A stretch of DNA of 64,000 bases. Origin: Onthophagus taurus (taxonomy: Eukaryota > Arthropoda > Insecta > Coleoptera > Scarabaeidae). The stretch is taken from assembly GCF_036711975.1 (NCBI RefSeq), contig NC_091968.1, positions 5,766,001 to 5,830,000 on the forward strand, written 5' to 3'. The notes beneath the pieces were generated by a model, which was not told where the DNA came from, made no database searches, and saw only the letters and a list, made by a program, of their open reading frames with translations. The translations under genes were made by a program, and so were the position numbers. Shown here in pieces: positions 22,471 through 32,800 of the stretch (positions within the stretch are counted from its first letter, which is position 1; the number at the start of each line of letters is the position of its first letter).

Positions 22471-25400
22471 ATGAGTTTAACAAACAGAAATCGTTCGAGT
22501 ATTTTGGATAAACCCCTAAGTAGAGGGAAAGGTGAAATTTCACTTAGTTGTTTCGCCCTTTTATTCTCAGAAGTAGTTCAATATTGTCAAAATAAATCAC
22601 ATACAGTTCCGGAACTACAAACGAGGTAATTAATATATTAATAACACAGTAAATGATCCTAAATTAACGACGTTTTAGATTACACGATTTAGGAAAAACC
22701 GTAGGATCAAAATTAATCGATTTATATTTCGTCCGTGAACGAAATAGTAAACGAGAAATAAAATTGCTAAATATATTATTATTTATTAAATCGACATTTT
22801 GGAAGGTAAACACACATTAATTTAAAGGTAATGAATCAAAATTTAATTCATTTTTAGGCTTTATTTGGTAGAGAAGCTGATAAACTCGAACATTCCAACG
22901 ACGATGAAAGCACTTATTATTTAATGGAAAAAGAACCTTTAGTAAATAGATTTATTTCAGTTCCAAGGGATAAAGGAAGTTTAAATTGTGCGGTTTTTAT
23001 CGCAGGAATAATTGAGGCTGTTTTAACAGGAACAGGATTTGTAAGTTAATTTTTTTTTATAGGTTGGTATTAAAATGTCATGTCAAAGAATATTTTTATA
23101 TAATCCAATTCAAGTAAAACCTCGATATAATGGATCACTACGGGGAACGCAGTGTTCCCATAGAAAATAGCTTAGTAGAAATGCAACTCTCTAAAAAAAA
23201 TCTCTTATTAAAAATTGAACGCATGTGGCGCCATCTCTTGGGGATATTTTGAAATTATTCAGCTAAGAACCGAACCACTAGAATACATGTTGAATTGGGT
23301 TTATACCGGGTGATTCAGACCACCCGTACCAGAGATTTTTCTCAAAAACGCGATTACCTAAGAAGTTGCAATAAAAAATATGATAATAATAAATTCGTCG
23401 TGGTTAATGCTGTAGGGGGGCGAGCTAGAAGGTGTGTGGCTGTTGATGGCAACGTTTTTGAACGTTAAAGTTTTTTTACGTTCGTTTTTGTTCTTAAAAT
23501 TTTAAATAGGTGTTTAAAAAATCATTGTTATTGTTTGTTCAGATTGTTATTTAATTAATTACTTCAGCATTTTTTATAATACATGTTTAGTTATCTTTAC
23601 TGTAATCATCAATAGCACTTAAACGTTGCATTAAATCAAAAAAGAGCTAAAGCAAAAGTTGTTTATTTTTAAAATATCTATTCTACGATAAAACTTAATT
23701 CATATGACAACTTGGAAAACTTTTAAGTTGATGTCATTACCACCAACTTCCGGTGTTACCAGCGTGATAAAAACTGGTGCATTGGATTCTTCATGTACGA
23801 TTTTATTATCATATTTTTTATTGCAACTTCTTAGGTAATCACGTTTTTGAGAAAAATCCCTAGTACGGGTGCACACAGGCGAATTTTTTAAAAATCTTGG
23901 CCAAAATTGCAAAAATTTAAGGAATAAGATTGAAAATGCAATTATTGCTATTTGATTAAGTAAATCCCAAGGTGCCTTGAAACACCTTCTTTATAATTAT
24001 TGTAACAATCGCCACCAAAATATTTTAGTTGTCAATTGATTGTTTAGTAAACAGTTTTCACCTAGATAAAACGTCGGTAAAAAGTGTGATTTTTAATTGA
24101 TTTTTTCCTTTACACTTCTTTTATATATTTCGAAAATTTATCATAGAACCTATTGCTGGTGATAAGTAGAATTGTATAATATACAGAAAGTAACAATTCG
24201 GTTATTAGTTTTTTTGTAATATTGTAAATAAATAATTTATTTTACGATATTTAGATGGGCAAAAAATAAATTGTTTAACATTGTTCAAAAGTAATATTGT
24301 ATACATGTTGTAGTATAAGGCCTACAATTATAGATTTTGCTAGAAATTCTTACGGTATTTTGCGGTTTTACCTTAAAATAAATTTTTATTAGTGTGTATA
24401 AAGTTCGAAAAGAAATCAAATTCTGCTATGTGCTGTTGGTTTGGGGAGGGCATTTGCAGTTAGAAAATAAACATAAAGGGGAACTCTTTCACCATTAAAT
24501 TGATAATATAGGATGTCCACAAAAAGGTTTCTAACCAAAATTACAATTTATTTTCTGAAACACTAATTTTAGTATGAGATGTTAGCGTTCTAAAGTTAAT
24601 AATTTTCTAAAAAGAAATTAAAAATTGAATTGACACACTGAGTTTTCGGTAAAATATTAAAAGATATTATTGCGTCAACTCAATTTATTATTTGCAAGAT
24701 TTTTTCCTTGAAAATTATTAACCATAAGTCTTATACAGGGGATGGTCCGTTACAAATGGGACACAGAGCAACAGTGAATTCCTTACATTAAATTATGACG
24801 ATTTAACCCAATTTATCTTAATCCATTTGTTAATAATAACGAAGATACAGATGGGTAATGTTTATACTCTATTTTCATTTTTCTTTAGTAATTTTCACTG
24901 CCAATTAGCATTAATACTCTCGTATTAATGCCAACACTCTAGTATAATGCCAATACTCTAGTATTAATGCCAATACTCTAATATTAATGCCAATTGACGG
25001 TGATGACCAAATAAAGTCATTTTTAACGCCAACTAATGTTTACTGAGCATAATTAAATTTTGCAAAGTACCCTTAAACAGTGATTATCCTGGAAACGGAG
25101 AACTTTAGAGAAGATTGGTAGATATACCAAATTTATGTAAAAATGTCTGAGAAACTGTTTTAAGTTGTGCGAGTTGTAAAAATTTTAACGATGAAAAAGA
25201 TGTCTACTTTAAAGGAGTTTTTAAGGCAGGCAGCGCCATCTGAAAGATAAATCAAAACTAATACCAAATTATTATTTATCGTCTTAAAAAATGGTAATGT
25301 ACCAATTTTCATGGTCATAATGCAAGAGAAAACGAAATTATTAAAGAAAAGCGAAAATAAAGTATTAACTTTAATCATCTGTATGTCGTTATTATTAAAA

Positions 25401-28400
25401 ATTGGGGTCATAAATAAACATAAATTGGGTTAAATCGTAACAATTTAATGTAAGGAATTCACTGTTCTTCTGTGTCCCTTAGTAACGGACCACCTGTATA
25501 TAAAATATAGGTAGATACAATTAAGTAAAATCGCAGTATATCATAAAATACTTCATCCTTGTTAATTGTATAGATATTTTTTAATTTCCACCAATTTTGA
25601 AGTAAAAAAATTGACAAAAATATCTTTTTGGCCAAGATTTTTAACTAATTCGCTTCTGTGGGGTGGTCTGAATCACCCGGTATACAGGGTGATTCACATA
25701 AGAATCGACACAGAGCAGGGACATGTAGAGGACAATAAATTAAGATGATTTAACGCAATTTATGTCTATACTAAGTTGTACCCCTGAGAAGTTATAGGCC
25801 TTCAAAATTGGCTCTTAAATTTTTAAAAAATTCAATATCTTCGTAATACATTAAGCTAGAAAAACCAAATTTGGTATATGTTATGAGTGTACCAAGGGTA
25901 TTAATTGGTAGCAAATTGAACTCAATTGAGGCATTTTAAAGGGTTGATTAAGGGTGATGGTACCCTAAATTTTGGCATTTTTTTAACCTTTTGGCGGATT
26001 TAGTACATTACTATTTCATTTCATGTGGAATTTAATTCTAAAACTTTTCTTACTCTTATTATTTTTTAAAAAACTTTGTCGTTTTCATAAAAAACTTAAA
26101 TAACTAAAGAGACGTATTTCGTAGTTATTTAAAATAAGCGAAAATTCAGTAGTCAAACTTGACAAATAGGTTATAAAGTTATTTGACGATAAGGTTTTAT
26201 TAAAAGCGACAAATGAAGAGCAATTGGAGTGAAGATACTACTCCATTATGTTCTTGCAATAATGTCCAAAACAATAATGTCCATATAACCATTGATGAAT
26301 TGTATGTAGTGTTAAGCGGTATGTTAGTAGCTGGATATGTCAATTACCCGAACAAACGAATGGTGTGGAAAAGCCAAGGTGATGTGCCAAAAATTTTACA
26401 AGATAGTATGCGACTAAATAGATTTGAAACAATTCTACGAAACATGCACTTCAACGATAAACATTCACAATAATTATGAAGGTAGTTTGTACACAACTAA
26501 GACCATTTATTGAAAAACTTAATGAAAACTTATAAAAACATGGTAGATTGGAAGAAAACGTATCCATAGATAAAAGACATTACGGCAAACATTACGCGAA
26601 GCAATACATGAAAGGTAAACCTGTGAGATTAAGATTTGAAAATTGGTCTTTGTCTACAAGTGAAGGATATATAAGAACATCTAACAAATGTCTTAAATAA
26701 GCTGGCAGTCGCTCTTCGAACGGTTGTACTTGCAGCTCTTCCCCCTCATTCGTTATTTCACGAATATTACATTTAGATAATTTGTCTTATACCGTCCTAA
26801 CAGCCATTGAGGTACTTTGCAAAGCTGGTTGCCATTCAAATTCGCGAAGTAGACGTTGAGCTTGTTCTTGACGTAATGCCGGGCCCGTTACCTGAGTATC
26901 TGATCGTACGCATTCCGGATAATACTGATGATATAGGACTAAAAAAAATTATAATTCGGGAATAACGAGACTAACTTATACTTAATTACTTATAAGGATT
27001 CGGCAGCTATAAAAAATATAGAAAGTGAGTAAAATTCATTGAATGAATTGGATCGAAAAATGACTTACAAAGGTAAAATTATGGCTTGGATGACTACCAA
27101 ATGGCGGTTGTGGTCTTGGTTGTAAAACGAATTGTGGTCGTTGTACCATCACAGTTTGTTGATACGGACGTTGTAATTGTATAAGCGGCTGTTGGGCACG
27201 TTGCGGAAAGACTAGCCGCGGAACACTTTGCATAAATCGTTGATTGCGCAATGGAAATTGAACTGGTCGTGCTGGCCGTATGGGGAAAAATGGAACTTGT
27301 AATCTAGCTTCTGAACGTGATTGCGTAGGACGACTAGATGTTCCGGGCCGAACATTTCGCGGCGGATTCATCGCTTGATTCGCTGCTGCACGTTTTTTCT
27401 GCTTATTTTTTTTGCCACCCATTGTTTAGTTGTAATTTTCACCACTCATTATACTAGAAGAATAAATTGAACTTGCTCAAGCTATTCACCAATTAGTTTC
27501 GGAACGATTATTCAAAATTGGAAGTTATTCAATAGTTCATCAGTTAAAGACAGAAAATTATTTCGAATTAATTTTAAACCAACTCAAAACTACATGGCTA
27601 CTGATTGCCACGTCATATTCGTTACGTGTAAAAAAAACGAACTAAAAAGCGCGTCAATTTCGAAAAAAGATCATCGAAAGTTCAACATAACCTAACTTTT
27701 TTCACCCGATTTTTTACTACCTAATTACATCCGGTATGCTTTGATGTATATACAAGAAAAGGTACTAAAAGAGATGAAAATAACTTTGGATTTGGAGGAA
27801 ATGTCGTTTTAGACCTAATAAATAAAGATGAAATTGGAGAAAATGAAAGGTATAATATCTATTTTGATAATTATTTTACCAGTGTTGGTTTACTTTGTTA
27901 TCTGAAGGAGAAGAAAATATGTGCAAAACGCCTAAATCGAAGAGAAAAATGTCCTTTCCCCTATACGAGGTTTTGGAGTAAATCATGCAGATGTACCGGT
28001 TTATGGGAAGTGATGAAGTATTACTTGTTCAATGAAAAGATAGAGTGGTTACCATGGCTACAAACTTTCAAGGAAAAGCTGTATCCAGTACATGGTGGTG
28101 CAAAGAAAGTAGGTCTTATGGCCATAGAGCAGCCTGAAATGGCACCAAGCTATAATAAAGGAATGGGTGGGGTGGATAAATTAGATGGACTTGTTGCAGT
28201 ATGCAGAACGCGAATGAGGCTTACAAAGTAGTACTGGCCAATCTTTTCACTTCTGTTAGATGCTTCAGTTGTTAATAGGTGGCTCCTTGTGAAGAAATTG
28301 AAACCTAATAATATAAACTATTCTTCATTACTGACATTTCGGCGATACATAGCACTCAGGTTATTGACATCATATAGTGTTGGGATGTTATGACATCATA

Positions 28401-29481
28401 TCATATAGCCATTGCTGGCAATCCGTTATGATAATGGTTATTTGATTCGCTTCTCTGAGACAGATCGACGATGTAAACATTGTACAAAAGTCAAATTTCA
28501 TATATGTATAAAGTGTGATATTGGTCTACAGTGTGTTAATTAATTATCGTACCCGACGTCATCATTGCAAGTATGCAACCAATATCACAGTATTGGTATT
28601 GCAATACGCATATCGCGTATTATGTTGCATACTTGCAATGATGACGTCGGGTAGGATAATTAATAAACACAGTGTACATCCTAACTACTATTACTAAAAG
28701 TAATATTTATTATTCCTTAAAATTTTTTTTGTAAATAATTGCACGTTTTTAATATTAGCGAGTTATATGAAATTCCCGGTATAAATAGGGCTAGTCCCCA
28801 AGTTGTTTCTAATTTTAATTATTATTCAGCGCTGACGTCACGAACGGGCCTTGGTGCTGTCCACCTGTTCCTGGAATGTAGCAGTCCTCTTAGATACCAT
28901 AAAACCGACTTGTGGCTGTAATGGTTTCCCGTATTAGTTCGTTTTATCGAGGTTTTACTGTACCTAATATCTTTTTAATATAATGCGATTCAAGAAAAAG
29001 TAATTTTAAAAATATCTTGACCTTAAAAACAACGTTATTACGTCGTATTTAAATCGTATTCATTCTTATTTCCTGCGATATCAGAAAATAAATAAATTCG
29101 ACCTTTAAAGACATGAACAAAGTCTCTTTTGTATAACTTTATAGGATAACTCACTATAGTCTGAGCCGCTTTCTTATCTACATGGGAAGTCCATAGGTTT
29201 CCGAGTTCTTTGATCAATTCTCGGTAAAATAAGAAAGCATCTTACTACGCGCCTTTACAAATGAGATTATTATTAATCGTGTAGTTGCGATAATCCTGGA
29301 ATTTAACACGCAATTGAGTGTTTGATTTAAAAAGTCAAATATTTGTATTTTAAGATACTTATCAATCTTTTTTTTTTTTAAGCCAGCGAAAGTATCGGCT
29401 CATTGGCACAAAGGAACAACTTACATGGTGAAATTTGAAGAATCAGTTATAACCAGGGATAAACAGTTAGAAGAGCGTTAA
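22471..29481 (+). CDS. TRAPPC5: TRAPP complex subunit 5 (Trs31/Bet3 family), complete, four exons
   Basis: A core subunit of the TRAPP vesicle-tethering complexes, which act as Rab1/Ypt1 exchange factors in ER-Golgi transport. Exons are 22471-22625, 22679-22805, 22858-23040 and 29383-29481, all with GT-AG borders and matching phases, giving 187 residues against about 188 in the human protein. The N-terminus reads MSLTNRNRSSILDKPLSRGK, then SLSCFALLFSEVVQYCQ. Exon 3 gives FWKALFGREADKLE (spanning the junction), MEKEPLVNRFISVPRD and LNCAVFIAGIIEAVLT, all hallmark Bet3-family segments. Exon 4 supplies PAKVSAHWHKGTTYMVKFEE and ends in EER. The last intron is 6.3 kb and full of transposons. Nothing suggests damage. 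It converges on NDUFB4. Confidence 0.96.
24736..25496. mobile_element. 761-bp nested TIR element
   Basis: The left end CAGGGGATGGTCCGTTAC and the right end read inward CAGGTGGTCCGTTACTAAGG form inverted repeats that continue for about 100 bp (GTGAATTCCTTACATTAAAT in both). TA flanks are at 24734-24735 and 25497-25498. It is non-coding and contains a small tandem repeat. Confidence 0.75.
24908..24995 (+). repeat. Minisatellite, about 20-bp unit, roughly four copies
   Basis: Tandem units close to TATTAATGCCAATACTCTAG, with small length differences between copies. It lies inside the nested element 24736-25496. Confidence 0.75.
26690..27733 (-). other. 1.04-kb insertion in piggyBac with 5-bp flanking duplication
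   Basis: The piggyBac reading breaks at ACATC (26685-26689) and resumes after a second ACATC near 27730. The insert is less AT-rich than its surroundings and carries an Arg/Gln/Pro-rich ORF on the minus strand. A five-base duplication fits several mobile-element classes. I see no terminal repeats and no enzyme. Confidence 0.45.
27036..27422 (-). CDS. Orphan basic Arg/Gln/Pro-rich protein, function unknown
   Basis: The start is at 27422. The protein opens MGGKKNKQKKRAAANQA (strongly basic) and continues with Pro/Arg/Gln/Phe-rich repeats (PIRPARPVQFPLRNQRF, QRPYQQTVMVQRP). A consensus donor (TTT/GTAAGT, about 27066) suggests the last residues shown in the continuous frame are intronic. Further minus-strand pieces at about 26940-26815 (YPECVRSDTQ, LLREFEWQP) and 26770-26700 (GEELQVQPFEERLPAYL) look like coding sequence of the same unit, though the phases do not all join. 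No domain is recognised. It could be a captured host gene, part of an unknown element, or a chance frame. Confidence 0.4.
   Translation of the reverse strand: MGGKKNKQKKRAAANQAMNPPRNVRPGTSSRPTQSRSEARLQVPFFPIRPARPVQFPLRNQRFMQSVPRLVFPQRAQQPLIQLQRPYQQTVMVQRPQFVLQPRPQPPFGSHPSHNFTFVSHFSIQFIQ
28529..28674. mobile_element. 146-bp palindromic MITE, copy 2
   Basis: Same length and sequence type as copy 1 at 1004-1149. Ends are CAGTGTGTTAATTAATTATC and its complement, with TA at 28527-28528 and 28675-28676. The centre is ATATCACAGTATTGGTATTG-like. Confidence 0.92.
28677..29382 (+). other. End of TRAPPC5 intron 3, no feature recognised
   Basis: AT-rich intronic DNA up to a T-rich acceptor (TTTTTTTTTAAG at 29371-29382). 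Short ORFs here lack domains. Confidence 0.5.
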
Positions 29482-29869
29482 TAAAAGATTTAAATGTAAT
29501 CAAGATAATATATAATTAGATTTTGAAAGGAAATAAATCTTATCGCATTCAAATTCTCAAATAAGGAGAAAGTTAATTAGAATTTAATTAAAGATAATTA
29601 CACCAACATACCTTTTCATCCTAGTTTTCTTTCAATAATTTTTTCTTGCGCAACATCGCCGAAAATAAAAAGGACAGGAATAGGTGGGATTTTGATTAAT
29701 GATTTAAAAAAACAAATCAAAATGTCAACCTGTAAAAAAGAAATAAATCATCAATAAGATTAATTCTTTTATTTACACGAAAAAAAAATAACTTTTAAAA
29801 CCAACTAACAACATCATGAATCTTCTAGTTCTTCCTTGATTTCCCAATTTTTTTAATGTCTTTTTTTTT

Positions 29870-32800
29870 CTAAATAAATTTAAATAGACGGTCTTTGTAG
29901 GCGATTTCGCCCCTTCGATATCGAGCTTCATTTTCCGTTCTCGATTTATACATGAAATAAGAATAAATCGAAAATGGAATTCCGGCGAGGGCGAGGAACA
30001 TTATTGAATTCTTGAAATTCGGTTTGAAGTGTTCGTAAGTGGTTACTTTCATAGAAACGAATCGTTGAACTGCTGGATCGAACTGGAAAAGAAAAAAAAT
30101 TGCTATAACATAAATAATTTATTTGTAATAATGTTTTTGTTTAACTCTTACTGACTAGAGCGAGTGTTTAACATAAAATTTCGCTCAAAATTTGGAGCAA
30201 AGTTTGTTTTTTTTAGATTCTTTAAGTAAACAATTTTAAAAGGTTATATATAGGTTGAAATCATATGATATTTCATTAAAGCATATACAGTTTAAAAAAA
30301 AATTGGAGATCCACTTTTTGTACCACCGCTCCATTTGCATAAAAATAAAACATCCTATTCTGTTTTGGTTTATTTTGGACATACGAGTATGTAAATTCTA
30401 CAAAAAACAATAATCTTGACAAAAACAAAAATATATTCTTTAAGTGCACAGTGGCTTTGCCTAGGTGCTATAACATTCAAGTTTAGCCATCTTAAAAGAC
30501 TAACGTCTAAACCCGAATCGATCTAGTTCTTGGTTTAGTTTTAGTTCAATGAGAATTAACAATAATTTAGCGCTGAATAACAATTAAAACTGGAAGTACA
30601 CTAGACCTAGAACTAGAAACATTCAGGTTTAGCCGTGCGTCTGAAGAAGTGTCTGAAGAACTTGGTCGGTTCTAATGCTAGTGTTAGTTCTAGTTTACGT
30701 TGTTATTCAGCTTTAGATTGTTGAACTTTTTTCATTGATCTAAAACTAGACTAACATTAGAACCAGCAACATACCGGTTTAGCCGTCTTGAGAAAGAAAA
30801 GAAGAGGTTAAACTCGAACGTTTCTAGGTCTAGTGATAGTTCTGATGATATAAAACTAGAACTAACATTAATAATAATTATAATAATAATAACTTTATTA
30901 GTGCTCTATGCCAAAGGCTTACACACGTCATTTTAAACAAAATATACAACAAAATAAAAAACAGACGCATAAGTCGGGGTGAAAATACAATAAAAATACA
31001 TTCATACAATGACAATATCACTCCTTAAAAACTCCTCGACTGAGTAGAACGCACCTGTCATCAGGAAATGTTTTATACCAGTTTTTAATTGCTTGTGTTG
31101 TCGTGCCCTAATAGATTGCGGTAACTTATTATACAAAATCTGACCAGTATACAAGTATACAGTTTCTGGTACAGCAACTGTGCACGGCGGCGTGCGTCTT
31201 ATACTGTTCATCATTACTATGAATATACAGCAAACATTTCAGAATAAACAATGATGGAAGCGTCAGAATATTTAAGGATTCAAATGCAAGGCGACAATCT
31301 TCCCTATAGCTAAGTTTAGCCAACACTCTTACAGCTCTGCGTTGTAAACCAAACACATAATTACTTGCTGGACTCCCACTCCAGGCAATAATACCATAGT
31401 CAATCATTAAGTGCATCAACGCATAATAGGCAGTTTTGGCCACCTCGACAGATACCGAGCTCACCAGTCTACGTAGTAGAAAAATGTTTCTTGAGATCTT
31501 TTTACCAATTTCAGCCACATGCACATCAAATTTCAGATCTCTGGAGCTCACCGTTATGCCCAGCAATCTAGCAGGGAGAAAATCACCCACACAGTCCCGT
31601 TTAACGGTGAAAAGTGTCTGAACCGTTTTGTCTTTGTTCAAACATTCGCAGAAGTCAACAGTTTGTTTGAGGAAGACATTACCTCCTCGTAGTTTAACCC
31701 GGAGACAAGCAATGTGGCATCATCAGCGTACAACAAACACTTTACACCCTCTCCCAGGTAACCAGGAAAATCATTAAAGCAAAGGAGGAACAGAAGGGGC
31801 CCCAAAATAGATCCCTGGGGGACATCCCTCGAGGTTGGAAGTTTTCCGGATACTTTGTCTCCACATTTAACCACTTGAAACCTATCGGACAGGTATGATT
31901 CGATAAGAGCAACACTATTTAAACCAAAGCGAAAGCAGACTTCTGCTTCAGGAGAAGAATGCGGTGCGACACACTATCAAAAGCATGAGACAAATCAAGA
32001 AATAGAGCAGCACAGTACTCCTGATCCTCGTACGTGCTGTGACAGACATTCATAAAATTAACAATCGCATCCCCGGTACTTCTACCAGGTCGACAGCCGA
32101 ACTGATTCTCGAAAAGCACATCGTACAATTCCACGTGTGCCATTATTTGTTTGTAGATTACGCGCTCAAATATTTTGGACAGTATCGGGAGAATGCTAAT
32201 AAGCCGATAATTCGAACAATCGTTTTTATCCCCATGCTTAAAAATAGGCACAATGGGGCCCTCTTGCACATCCCAGAACTGTAGTGAATTCCAATTGGAG
32301 GTGATACTGCAGCAGAGACAAATTGACCATGGTGATCAGAGATATTATTCACGACAACCCCAGCCTTGAACCTGTCCTCAGCAAAATTAACAAATATATT
32401 ATCAAGATAGTTTTTGCCCCTGGTGGGTCCTGAGATAGACGGTGAAAACCCGAAAGAAGAAAAAATATTAGACAGTTCAAAAGCATCTGACTCTCCGCTA
32501 CCAAATCTGACATTGAAGTCACTCAAGATCACAACATGCTTGTGGTTTGCAAGAGTGCCCAGAACACGCTCCATAATGTCCTTAAAAGTTGCAAAATTCC
32601 CAGATCCTCGCAACACAATGTCCCCAATTCACAATCCATCTCCACCGACAAGTCATTTATGTCACCCAACAAACAGACCTAGAACTAGAATCATTCGGGT
32701 TTAGCAGATTTAAGAGAAGCAGTGCAAAACCCGAATGTTTCTAGGTCTAAGTCTAGTGTTAATTCTAATGATACGAAACAAGAACTAACACTAGACCTAG

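Larger units (their letters stand above)
23305..25680. mobile_element. 2.4-kb foldback element in TRAPPC5 intron 3
   Basis: Ends CCGGGTGATTCAGACCACCC and its near complement GGTGGTCTGAATCACCCGG are flanked by TA (23303-23304, 25681-25682). A second internal inverted pair (about 23325-23400 with 23790-23870) makes an inner hairpin. A further element (24736-25496) is inserted inside. Just right of the end, another partial element begins CAGGGTGATTCACATAAG at 25683. Confidence 0.75.
26130..28525 (+). mobile_element. piggyBac element in TRAPPC5 intron 3, interrupted
   Basis: Transposase remnants run from about 26213 to 28525 on the plus strand, with a 1.04-kb insertion at about 26690-27733. A TTAACCTTTTGGCGGATTT sequence at about 25984 could be the left end with its TTAA, but I cannot confirm it. 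A MITE starts just after the coding remnant at 28529. Confidence 0.65.
26213..28525 (+). pseudogene. piggyBac transposase, broken
   Basis: A TTAA-specific DDE transposase. The N-terminal part reads VLSGMLVAGYVNYPNKRMVW, then LNRFETILRNMHFND. After a stop, frames give remnants of the KPLIDKLNEN-type and catalytic-loop region, and YAKQYMKGK near 26595. Beyond the insertion come NVVLDLINKDE, YFDNYFTSVGLLCYLKEK (27860-27910) and SYNKGMGGVDKLDGLVAV. The end is a Cys-rich motif RRCKHCTKV..CIKC at about 28470-28515, the piggyBac C-terminal zinc domain. Several shifts and stops make it inactive. Confidence 0.85.

Noticed and set aside
24908-24995. Possible CRISPR-like array
   Set aside because: Units are contiguous with no spacers, and the context is an insect intron; it is a minisatellite.
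27036-27422. Endogenous viral gene for the basic ORF
   Set aside because: Basic Arg/Gln/Pro composition alone is no evidence of viral origin and no viral domain is visible.
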